This document shows positions 29,687-36,947 of a stretch of DNA of 47,545 nucleotides, in pieces. The translations under genes were made by a program, and so were the position numbers. Each line of letters opens with the position of its first letter. The stretch's first letter is position 1. The notes beneath the pieces were generated by a model that had not been told where the DNA came from, ran no database searches, and saw nothing but the letters and a program-made list of their open reading frames with translations. The stretch comes from Oxalobacteraceae bacterium (GTDB lineage: Bacteria > Pseudomonadota > Gammaproteobacteria > Burkholderiales > Burkholderiaceae_D): assembly GCA_947448025.1 (NCBI GenBank), contig CANFLV010000025.1, positions 1 through 47,545 on the forward strand, in the 5' to 3' direction.

Positions 29687-29708
29687 AAATGTGATATCCG
29701 TCACATTT
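29687..29708. promoter_or_regulatory. Perfect CRP-type operator upstream of the secretion operon
   Basis: AAATGTGA-TATCCG-TCACATTT is a perfect 8+8 palindrome with a 6-bp spacer and the TGTGA(N6)TCACA core recognised by CRP-family regulators. Its centre is about 160 bp upstream of the ABC exporter start. No strong -10/-35 pair was recognised at a fixed distance, so activation or repression cannot be decided. Confidence 0.75.
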
Positions 29709-29711
29709 TCG

Positions 29712-29744
29712 AGAAGCTTACCATATTGAAAGAAGCTTTACCAT
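29712..29744. repeat. Short tandem direct repeat beside the CRP-type site
   Basis: AGAAGCTTACCAT (29712-29724) is repeated as AGAAGCTTTACCAT (29731-29744), differing by one inserted T, with a 19-bp period. It begins 3 bp after the CRP-type palindrome and lies about 70 bp beyond the recombinase stop. It could be a regulator half-site pair or an arm-type recombinase site. Confidence 0.6.
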
Positions 29745-29816
29745 GGATTCAGCACCACATACATCGCCATTATGCGACAAGAGGCAAGACTGACTACAGG
29801 GGTCTTAATCCCGTCC

Positions 29817-31022
29817 TTAAGAACTCGCGCCCGAAGGCGACTGCTTAGATTTTCCCAATGCGCCAGTTGAGCGCGCGATGACGCCACCCACCACATTGGC
29901 CGCGTCGAGCAAGGCGCCCGGCGACAGGTGAGCGTAGCGCTGCGTCGTCTTGCTGTCGGCATGACCAAGCAGACGCTGCACTTCATACAGCGAGCGCCCC
30001 TGATTGACGAGGAAGGATGCATAACTGTGGCGCAGATCGTGCAGCCGCACATCCCTGATACCAGCCTTGCGCCGCATCGTGTCCCAAGCATAGAAAATAC
30101 TGACAGGCGGCTTGCCGGTTTTCGGGTTGAAAAATACCCACGGCATATCCACCTCCCGCGGCAAACTGCGTAACAAGTCGACCGCCCCGTCAGACAAGGG
30201 AATATGGCGCGGCTTTCCCGACTTCGAAATCGGCACCGTCAGCAGCCTTCGTTCGAAATCAATATTCTCCCAACGCGCATCGAGCGCCTCGCGCTTGCGC
30301 GCACCGGTCAGCAGCAGTAGCTTTACGACCTGGCCGACTTGGGTATTCCGGTTCGATTCGATCTCTTCAAACAGGCGTCCCACTTCAAGCTCGTCGAGAA
30401 AACGCTCGCGCGCGCCATTGTCTTCAAACTGCTGGATATTACGAGTTGGGTTCGCGCCCTCAGGCAGCACCTCCCAACGGATGGCACAGTTAAAGATAAA
30501 GCGCAGCAAAATCACCCAGCGATTGATCGTCCCTGCGGCATAGCGCGACTGGTGGCCCTCGGCCTGCATTGCCTGTATCGACGCCCGCGTGATGCGGTTC
30601 AGGCGCAGATGACCGAAGCGTGGCAGCAGGTGATTACGCAGGACGCACTCATCAGTACCCCAGCTGCGCTTGCGCACCTTCGCGTGCGGCAGGTATTTGT
30701 CATTGACGAATTCCTCAAAGGTCGGAATGCTGCGCACGCGCAGGATTTCGTGGCGCGGATCCCCACCTTCCTTGACGAGATTTTTCAGCTGATGCGCCTT
30801 GGTGCGAACATCGTTGACGACCGCCTCAGGATGCTTGCCGAGCTGGACCTGGCGCACCTTGCGCATCGCGTCGCGATACCGGAAATAGTAAGTGCATTTG
30901 CTGCCAGGGCGAACCTCCAGCATGAAGCCCTTGATTTCAGTGTCAAAGTAATCGATACGCTTGACGACTGCAGCCAGATCCAGCTGCGCGACGAAGGGCT
31001 GACTGATCAATGCGCTGGGCAT
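29817..31022 (-). CDS. Tyrosine recombinase (phage-type integrase)
   Basis: The 401-residue site-specific recombinase is complete. The N-terminal part (residues 1-90, TEIKGFMLEVRPG and YYFRYRD) resembles the DUF4102 arm-binding domain, followed by a core-binding SAM-like domain. Catalytic residues are visible: Arg242 in TGARKREAL, Lys267 in ISKSGKPRHIPL, His328 and Arg331 in HDLRHSYA, His354 in LGHADSKTTQRY and the nucleophile Tyr363. It lacks the extra patch of integron integrases. No tRNA gene or other phage gene is nearby. It separates the secretion operon from the first surface-protein gene. Its targets are unknown. Confidence 0.92.
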   Translation of the reverse strand: MPSALISQPFVAQLDLAAVVKRIDYFDTEIKGFMLEVRPGSKCTYYFRYRDAMRKVRQVQLGKHPEAVVNDVRTKAHQLKNLVKEGGDPRHEILRVRSIPTFEEFVNDKYLPHAKVRKRSWGTDECVLRNHLLPRFGHLRLNRITRASIQAMQAEGHQSRYAAGTINRWVILLRFIFNCAIRWEVLPEGANPTRNIQQFEDNGARERFLDELEVGRLFEEIESNRNTQVGQVVKLLLLTGARKREALDARWENIDFERRLLTVPISKSGKPRHIPLSDGAVDLLRSLPREVDMPWVFFNPKTGKPPVSIFYAWDTMRRKAGIRDVRLHDLRHSYASFLVNQGRSLYEVQRLLGHADSKTTQRYAHLSPGALLDAANVVGGVIARSTGALGKSKQSPSGASS

Positions 31023-31196
31023 AAGGCCTCCAACGACGCGATTAATTGCTCAAAAAATAACTTAAGTAGCTTAAACACAAAACAACATTTTCAAAAAAGA
31101 ATTATAAATTTTCCTTCTGGAAATAATATAGTGCGCCCAACCAACTATAAAAATTCATTCCGAAAATTCCGTTCTAGAAAATTAATCCGAATGAGT

Positions 31197-31323
31197 TGAT
31201 GGGCAAACAGCAGGCAATAATGTATCCACAAGGCAACTTTGCCCACCATAGCACAAGATAAATGCTTGATACATATGGTTTTTTTACCCTTCCCACTGAA
31301 AGTTGACAAAATTTGGTGGGCAA
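31197..31323. promoter_or_regulatory. Three related 10-bp boxes upstream of the surface-protein gene
   Basis: TGATGGGCAA (31197-31206), TTGCCCACCA (31239-31248, inverted) and TGGTGGGCAA (31314-31323) are copies of one box with at most one mismatch. The last lies exactly in the spacer of the candidate promoter. The arrangement suggests binding sites of a repressor or recombination accessory factor; the protein is unknown. Confidence 0.5.
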
Positions 31324-31330
31324 CTGAAAT
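31303..31330 (+). promoter_or_regulatory. Candidate promoter of the first surface-protein gene
   Basis: A consensus -35 TTGACA (31303-31308) is followed after 16 bp by TGAAAT (31325-31330), a 4/6 match to the -10 consensus. Transcription would begin about 30 bp before the TTG at 31370. It suggests that this copy may be expressed. Confidence 0.45.
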
Positions 31331-31358
31331 GCGTGTGAAGGCTCATACAAATAAGCAT

Positions 31359-31413
31359 AGCTTAGGTATTTGATTTTTAAAGGCTTGTTATTGTTGTCTA
31401 CTAGTCCGCTCAC
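31359..31413 (+). repeat. 55-bp leader shared with the second surface-protein gene, copy 1
   Basis: From AGCTTA to CGCTCAC this segment aligns without gaps to 46980-46926 (minus strand). By hand I count about 35 identities in 55. The TTG start codon is at offset 12 in both. It spans the last non-coding bases and the first codons of the gene. Confidence 0.55.
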
Positions 31414-34366
31414 GACCGGCATTGATACCGGCGCGAAATTTATCGGTACAGTCGCTGATGACTTGTTCCAAGCGAACTCGGTTGGAGCGGCTGGTGCATT
31501 CAACACTCTCGACAATATCGACGGCGGCGCTGGTGTTGATACATTGAATATTGTTGATGCAAATGCAATTTCACTGACCACTGGCCAGGCATTCGTCAAG
31601 AACGTAGAAACAATCAACGTAATTGGTGCCTCAACTGTCACATTGAATACCGCTGCATTCACTGGTTTGACTGCACTGAACATCATTGCTTCAAACGGCA
31701 CAGACAACATTACTGCTGCCAGCACGACGGCTGTAACGTTGGTTGATACAGCATCGGGCGACGTAACGGTGACTGGCGGTTCTACACAAACTGTTTCGGC
31801 AACTGTTGGTACTGGTGGTGACGACATTACTTTGAGCGGTGCAGTAGGTGCAATTAGCGTCACTACCACCGGCGGTGGACAAAAGGCTTCAAATATCAGT
31901 ATTGACGACGGCACAACAGTAAACGTTACAGCGACCCATAACCAGGGCGGTCTGATCACCATAGGTAGTAATTCTGCTCAATCGGGCGCGGTCGTTGTGA
32001 CGACTTCGGTTGATTCCGCTAATACCGGCGGCCTGATCGACATCACTGGCGGCACCACGATCAACGTGACTGAAACTGCGACCAACGCAGCGGGTACTAA
32101 CGTTACTGCTGAAAGCGACGTGAGCATTCACGGTGGCGCTTCCACGACAACTGTTACCGTGACACAAGCGGCAGTAGTTGCAGGTGCCACGAAAGCAGTT
32201 GGCATAGTTGGTGTGGCAGGTGTGGCAGCAGTGGCAGCTGCACCGGGTACACAAGCAGTTGCTGCTGTGACCGCGGTTAACGCGCAGGATGCGATTACGG
32301 CTGTTTCGGGCATTACTGCTGATGGCGCTGTATTGATCACTGACTCGAAATACAACACGACCTCTGCTAACAGTATTTCGTCGGTTACTTTGGCTAATTA
32401 CGGCGCTGGATCGATTATCAGCGACAACGCATTGACGACCTTGTCCCTGGCTGGCACTGCCGGGACACTGCGTCTTAACAATGCAACTAACGGCGCAGGC
32501 GGCGTAGCAAATGCCAATACCTCATTGGCTTTGACCCTCAATGGCTTGAGCGGCACGAACACAATTACCGACTGGAACAACGAAATCACTACCTTGAACG
32601 TGACTACAACTGGTGCAAACTCGACCCTTGCAGCGTTTGCTGACACGGCGTTGACGAAGCTGACAGTCGCAGGCAACAATGTGTTGAAATTGTCCGCAAT
32701 TAACGGATCGCTGACTTCGATCGCAGTAAGCGGCGCGGCGGGCTTCAATGACGGCGGCACAACTGCTGCTAACGGTTTTGCTGCACGTGCTGGCGCTGCT
32801 ACTTTCACTACGACATCGAGCGGCGCAATCACCTTGTCCCTCGATAGCACGACGCAATCGTTTATCGGTTCGACTGGTGTTGACACCATCCGCATTTCGT
32901 CGCTGACAGATGCAACCAAGGCAATCACTGCAGGTTCATCGACATCTGATGAGCTGGTTCTTGAAGGTGGTGCTTATGCATTGACTGCGGCAACTGGCGC
33001 CAAAGTCACTGGCTTTGAAACCCTCGGCGTTGCAGCTAACGTGACCGGCACGATCGACATGAGCAACCTGGCAACAGGCATCAATAAGTTACATGTCATT
33101 GGTAACAGTACTGTTGTCTTCAGCAAGGCTGCTGTTGGTACATCGTTGGTGCTCGACGTTGCTTCTACATCAGTTACTGTCGGCGCAGCGGATGCAAACG
33201 GCGCAACTGACTCCATCAATGTCACATTGGGCAAGTCAACTTCGGATACGGTCAACTTCGGTACGATTGTGTTGAAAGACGCTAACGCTGTCGGTTTTGG
33301 TACAGTCAATCTGGTCAGCAATGGCGTCAATATTACTGCCGGTGATTCGACCCCGAATACCAACACCGTGGTACTGACTGACAACGGTCTGTCAACACTG
33401 AACGTCAGCGGTACACAAGGTCTGACGATCACGACTATCAACGAGGCAACGACTCAGGCAACATCATTCACACTGAACAACACCAACACTGGTTCGTTCG
33501 GCGTAGTGATCGGCACCCTGACAGACACAAACCTCGGCGCCTTGAATTTCAAAGGCACTGGCTTGTCGGCAATCACGACCCTGACCGATGCATCAAGCAC
33601 AACTTTGGCGATCTCGAATACAGGCACCCAAGTTGCAACAGTGGGCACCTTTACTTCATCCGCAGCGCTGACATCATTGACACTGAGCGGCAACGTTCAG
33701 ATCGGTGACGGCTTGGTTGGCGGCACAGGCTTGACATCGACTGCAACGACAGGCATCACCGTATCAGGCGCGACTGACAATGCACACGTCAAGTTGTCAC
33801 TTGGCGCGGCGGCTGCCAGCATGAGCAACAGTGTCACGCTCGGCAATGGTAATGATGTTGTGACTGATGCAACAATTGCAGGTACTTCGAATGTGACCGT
33901 TGGTACAGGTTCGAACTTCCTGACAATTGGTGGCGCAACAACTAACACCACCGGTGCATTCAACATCAACCTGGGTACGCATACTGCAGCAACTGGTTCC
34001 GACTACATCACAGTTGGTACTGGCGGTACAGCCTATGCAACAGTAGCGAACTATGTCATCACTGGCGCAGCTATTGGCGACAAGATCATCTTCAATACTG
34101 ATGCCGCAGCCACATTGGTGGGTCATACCGCTGGCGTGATTACTGCAACGACTGCCGGTGCTACCCTTGCATTGACAATCACTGCACTTGAGGCGGCTGT
34201 TGATGCTCTGGCTGCACACGGTGTTGCTTACGCTGTGTTCGGTGGCAATACTTATGTTGCCGAGTCGATTTCCAGCACGCTGGGCGGCACGGACACAACC
34301 CTCGTTGAGTTGGTTGGTGTTCATACTGTTACTGCGTCGACTGGCTCGGTAATCGTTGCATCCTGA
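31370..34366 (+). CDS. Large secreted beta-repeat surface (S-layer/RTX-like) protein 1, abrupt N-terminus
   Basis: The 998-residue reading frame is extremely rich in Thr, Ala, Gly, Val, Ser and Asn with no Cys seen, as in S-layer and RTX-like beta-strand-repeat proteins. It opens at a TTG with 13 odd residues (MIFKGLLLLSTSP), then enters LTTGIDTGAKF, the point where full-length relatives I recall would already be several hundred residues long after an N-terminal DUF4214-type domain. An Ala/Val-rich stretch lies near 266-300, and RTX-like segments (LGNGNDVV, VTVGTGSNFL) near 820-850. The C-terminus (FGGNTYV then GTDTTLVELVGV) looks like a type I secretion signal region. It is a collinear paralogue of 44153-46969. 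It may be a functional TTG-initiated gene or a 5'-truncated cassette. Confidence 0.8.
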   Translation: MIFKGLLLLSTSPLTTGIDTGAKFIGTVADDLFQANSVGAAGAFNTLDNIDGGAGVDTLNIVDANAISLTTGQAFVKNVETINVIGASTVTLNTAAFTGLTALNIIASNGTDNITAASTTAVTLVDTASGDVTVTGGSTQTVSATVGTGGDDITLSGAVGAISVTTTGGGQKASNISIDDGTTVNVTATHNQGGLITIGSNSAQSGAVVVTTSVDSANTGGLIDITGGTTINVTETATNAAGTNVTAESDVSIHGGASTTTVTVTQAAVVAGATKAVGIVGVAGVAAVAAAPGTQAVAAVTAVNAQDAITAVSGITADGAVLITDSKYNTTSANSISSVTLANYGAGSIISDNALTTLSLAGTAGTLRLNNATNGAGGVANANTSLALTLNGLSGTNTITDWNNEITTLNVTTTGANSTLAAFADTALTKLTVAGNNVLKLSAINGSLTSIAVSGAAGFNDGGTTAANGFAARAGAATFTTTSSGAITLSLDSTTQSFIGSTGVDTIRISSLTDATKAITAGSSTSDELVLEGGAYALTAATGAKVTGFETLGVAANVTGTIDMSNLATGINKLHVIGNSTVVFSKAAVGTSLVLDVASTSVTVGAADANGATDSINVTLGKSTSDTVNFGTIVLKDANAVGFGTVNLVSNGVNITAGDSTPNTNTVVLTDNGLSTLNVSGTQGLTITTINEATTQATSFTLNNTNTGSFGVVIGTLTDTNLGALNFKGTGLSAITTLTDASSTTLAISNTGTQVATVGTFTSSAALTSLTLSGNVQIGDGLVGGTGLTSTATTGITVSGATDNAHVKLSLGAAAASMSNSVTLGNGNDVVTDATIAGTSNVTVGTGSNFLTIGGATTNTTGAFNINLGTHTAATGSDYITVGTGGTAYATVANYVITGAAIGDKIIFNTDAAATLVGHTAGVITATTAGATLALTITALEAAVDALAAHGVAYAVFGGNTYVAESISSTLGGTDTTLVELVGVHTVTASTGSVIVAS

Positions 34367-34382
34367 TTAGTAAATTAGTCTG

Positions 34383-34412
34383 GCCAAGGTGTGCATCAAT
34401 TCGCACCTTGGC
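34383..34412 (+). terminator. Hairpin after the first surface-protein gene
   Basis: A 9-bp perfect stem (GCCAAGGTG / CACCTTGGC) with a 12-nt loop lies 16 bp after the stop codon. It lacks a T tract, so it may act as an mRNA-protecting or attenuating hairpin upstream of the real terminator. Confidence 0.5.
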
Positions 34413-34449
34413 TAAGCCTTCAACATTCAGTTGAAACGGCGTTACACTA

Positions 34450-34483
34450 AACCCTCACTGCTCATAAGGCCGTGGGGGTTTTT
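34450..34483 (+). terminator. Intrinsic terminator after the first surface-protein gene
   Basis: AACCCTCAC pairs with GTGGGGGTT (one G-T pair) across a 13-nt loop and runs into five T residues. It separates the surface-protein gene from the DUF6447-like gene, which has its own binding site. Confidence 0.72.
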
Positions 34484-34514
34484 ACTATTTGATCGTTATC
34501 TATAGGAGTCGGAA

Positions 34515-34727
34515 ATGCCAACCATCACGATTGACAATAAAGAATATGAGTTTGACCAACTGTCTGACGAAGCGAAAGCGCAGCTGCAAAGCTTGCAGTT
34601 CGTTGATGCTGAATTGGAACGCCTGAAAGCAAAGATCGCCGTATTTCAAACAGCGCGTATGTCGTACAGCAAGAATTTACAGGCACAACTGGATATCCTG
34701 AGCGGTGACACAATCAAGTTCGGTTAA
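34515..34727 (+). CDS. DUF6447-like small coiled-coil protein
   Basis: The 70-residue protein begins MPTITIDNKEYEFDQLSDEAKAQ and continues with a helical, coiled-coil-like stretch (VDAELERLKAKIAVFQTAR). It resembles a family of small proteins (DUF6447) that I associate with surface-polysaccharide and type I secretion loci. No catalytic motif is visible. A strong ribosome binding site (AGGAG) lies 7 bp before the ATG. It sits directly after the surface-protein terminator and is convergent with the acetyltransferase gene. Function unknown. Confidence 0.75.
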   Translation: MPTITIDNKEYEFDQLSDEAKAQLQSLQFVDAELERLKAKIAVFQTARMSYSKNLQAQLDILSGDTIKFG

Positions 34728-34813
34728 GCCAGGCGATAACAAGCGCGCTTAGCCCAAGATATTCCACGCCATCATACGACTTTTTGCCGTACTGCCCGGG
34801 TGCTACGGCAGTT

Positions 34814-35659
34814 TCATTCCCAGACATTTGCGAGCCATTGATACGGCGCTTGCCCACCAAGTTGAGCCAGATATTGCTGAACTTTCGGTGGTGCATCGGA
34901 AATGTTGAATAATTTATCTCCATCAACAAATCCCATGATTTGCACAAGCTGATTCGGCTTATCAATATTGAGCAATTTCAGGACGATGCGTGGTGTCGGC
35001 TTGCGGTAAATATGTTGTGCGTTCGTATCGACCGAGAGTGCCTGCAAATTAGCGAGATTGTTGCCCAGATAGACCATATCAAAATCCCACCATCGAACCT
35101 GCCCCAGTGCTGCCTGCCGGTCTAGTGGAAGGCGGTCTTTGAGTTTTTTGGCAGGTAAGCCGCCATAGATGGAAAACGGTTCAACATCCTTACGCACGAA
35201 GGCATTTGCGGCAATCAGGGCGCCATCACCAATGTGCACACCACTGGTAATGACGGCGTTGGCCGAGACAACGACCGCATTGCCCACCAAAATCGGCCCT
35301 TTGCTGAAGGGGTTGAGGTTCGTGATGCCGTGCTTTGCAGTGACGGTTTGAAATGCCTTGATGCTGGCAAAGGTGACGTTGACGTTATTCTCGTTTCGAT
35401 GTTCGCCAGCGGGCAATAACTCGCTGGACGCGGAAAAATCGCAAAATTGCCCTATGTTGCCGATGCAACCAGAATAGTCCCTGATCGCATTCGAGACACT
35501 CAGGACGGCACCAAATGAACCGCGTCCCACATCGATATAGCCATTGTTGGAAATATAAACCCGCAAGTCATAGTGGCCAAACAGCCAGACGATTTTTGCG
35601 ATGACACTCATGCCATCCGAGAATGACAAGGGTATCGGGTGACTGCTGAAATCGGGCAT
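34814..35659 (-). CDS. Left-handed beta-helix acyltransferase (CatB-like)
   Basis: The 281-residue protein has the hexapeptide-repeat fold of the CatB/xenobiotic acetyltransferase group, which moves acetyl groups from acetyl-CoA to sugars or similar acceptors. Repeats appear in GSFGAVLSVSNAIRDY and again in LVGNAVVVSANAVITSGVHI, followed by GALIAANAFVRKDVEPF and the typical exit segment YGGLPAKKLKDR. His in AGEHRNENN is a candidate catalytic base. The C-terminal 100 residues are less familiar. A binding site AAGGAAG precedes the ATG. It is the last of three minus-strand genes, so acetylation of a surface glycan is a fair inference. Confidence 0.8.
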   Translation of the reverse strand: MPDFSSHPIPLSFSDGMSVIAKIVWLFGHYDLRVYISNNGYIDVGRGSFGAVLSVSNAIRDYSGCIGNIGQFCDFSASSELLPAGEHRNENNVNVTFASIKAFQTVTAKHGITNLNPFSKGPILVGNAVVVSANAVITSGVHIGDGALIAANAFVRKDVEPFSIYGGLPAKKLKDRLPLDRQAALGQVRWWDFDMVYLGNNLANLQALSVDTNAQHIYRKPTPRIVLKLLNIDKPNQLVQIMGFVDGDKLFNISDAPPKVQQYLAQLGGQAPYQWLANVWE

Positions 35660-35701
35660 GAGAAGTTCTTCCTTTGACTCCTCATTGTTTCATTGATCGG
35701 G

Positions 35702-36937
35702 TCAGGCAACCAGGGATTTTACCCACGCCATTTGCCGCGGCAAACACACCGTCTGCAAATCGTAATTGGCCTGCGCAAATGCGCGTGCGTTTTCACCCAG
35801 TCGCTGTCTGGCCGCCTTATCGTCGAGCAAGTTACACACCTCATCCGCCAGCGCCGCCGCATCAAAAAAATCCACCAGTCGCCCGGTATCATCATGACGA
35901 ATCGCTTCGTGCAGCGGCTTGGTATCGCTGGCAACAATCGCACAGCCAGCGCTCATCGCTTCGAGCAGGCTCCAAGAGAGCACGAAGGGATAGGTCAGGT
36001 AGACATGCACCGTTGACAGCTGCAACATCGGGATAAAATTTTGGTAAGGAATCATCCCGAGAAAATGCACGCGCGCCCAGTCGTCATCACTGATTTGTGG
36101 CCGCACTTCGCTGGCAAAAATAGCCTTCCACGTCGTGCCGGCCGGCGCTCGTGCGCCATAGCTGACATCGTCGCCGCCCACAATCAGCACGCGCACATGG
36201 GGACGACGCCTGAGCAATGCCGGCAAGGCGCGCATGAAGGTGTGATAACCGCGATACGGCTCTAGGTTACGATTGACGAAGGTGATGAGCTCATCGTTAC
36301 GCGTCAATTTCAATGTGCCATTGAGCGTCAGGCTAACCTGCGGATTCGGCTTGATTACCGCGGTATCGATACCGTCATGCACCACGGCGATCTTGCTGCG
36401 GAAGGGCTCAGGAAAGGTGCTCGCCTGCCATTGCGTTGGTGAGATGCCTGCATCGGCCGTTTCGAAGTGCAGCAGGTTATTGAGGTTTTTCAGGCGCAGG
36501 CGGCAAGGGTCGCCGACATCACCGACCGCAAACTCTGGATCGAAGCCAGTATCCGCCCCTTCGGCATGATAAAAAAATTCACTATAGATCGCTAATTTCG
36601 CCTGCGGCCAGACTTCCTTAATGAACAGACTTTCACCCCAACCGGGATGCGCGATGATCACGTCGGGCGAGAAGCCATCTGCCTTCAATTCCAGTGCAGC
36701 CCGAAAGCACGCTTCGCCGCGAATGGTCTTGGTCTCGAAGTCGCTGACCCAGGGATGCACATTGGGGGTCGTGCCACGTTTAGGCTGGTAATTGAGAATG
36801 CGCACGCCGCGCCAGAACCCATGAGCGCCTTTCTGGATACTGAGTGCAACGACTTCATTGGCCGGATCTGCTGCCAAGGCGGGCGCCAGATGCTTGAACT
36901 GGCCAGGAAAATTTTGATGGATGAAGAGGATGCGCAT
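35702..36937 (-). CDS. GT4-family glycosyltransferase, paralogue A
   Basis: The 411-residue GT-B fold protein starts MRILFIHQNFPGQFKHLAPAL. The donor-binding C-terminal half contains FVNRNLEPYRGYHTFMRAL and the LSWSLLEAMSAGCAIVASDT segment typical of family 4. It is a close paralogue of the gene at 39499-40773, matching along its whole length. It starts 10 bp after the larger GT4 gene and precedes the acetyltransferase. Sugar and acceptor are unknown; context suggests surface protein or polysaccharide decoration. Confidence 0.87.
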   Translation of the reverse strand: MRILFIHQNFPGQFKHLAPALAADPANEVVALSIQKGAHGFWRGVRILNYQPKRGTTPNVHPWVSDFETKTIRGEACFRAALELKADGFSPDVIIAHPGWGESLFIKEVWPQAKLAIYSEFFYHAEGADTGFDPEFAVGDVGDPCRLRLKNLNNLLHFETADAGISPTQWQASTFPEPFRSKIAVVHDGIDTAVIKPNPQVSLTLNGTLKLTRNDELITFVNRNLEPYRGYHTFMRALPALLRRRPHVRVLIVGGDDVSYGARAPAGTTWKAIFASEVRPQISDDDWARVHFLGMIPYQNFIPMLQLSTVHVYLTYPFVLSWSLLEAMSAGCAIVASDTKPLHEAIRHDDTGRLVDFFDAAALADEVCNLLDDKAARQRLGENARAFAQANYDLQTVCLPRQMAWVKSLVA

Positions 36938-36947
36938 AAGCTAAAAA

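Larger units (their letters stand above)
31023..31369. other. AT-rich gap between recombinase and first surface-protein gene
   Basis: This 347-bp gap separates the divergent recombinase and surface-protein genes. It is visibly richer in A and T than its surroundings. It holds a set of related 10-bp boxes, a candidate promoter with a consensus -35 and the start of a 55-bp leader shared with the second surface-protein gene. No coding frame is convincing. Confidence 0.7.

Noticed and set aside
29739-31022. Prophage or tRNA-integrated element at the recombinase
   Set aside because: No tRNA gene, phage structural gene or clear flanking direct repeat is visible in the window; only the recombinase itself is supported.
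31180-31190. 11-bp match ATTAATCCGAA near both surface genes (also about 47042-47052)
   Set aside because: The two copies have opposite orientation relative to their genes and different distances; an AT-rich 11-mer can recur by chance.
31174-31962. Minus-strand frame of 262 codons overlapping surface gene 1
   Set aside because: Val/Pro/Thr-rich antisense sequence with no motif; the plus-strand frame is continuous and paralogous to gene 2.
34785-34810. TGCCGTA / TACGGCA hairpin after the acetyltransferase gene as a terminator
   Set aside because: Only a 7-bp stem with a 12-nt loop and no T tract on the minus-strand side; it may be a weak structure but is not supported as a terminator.
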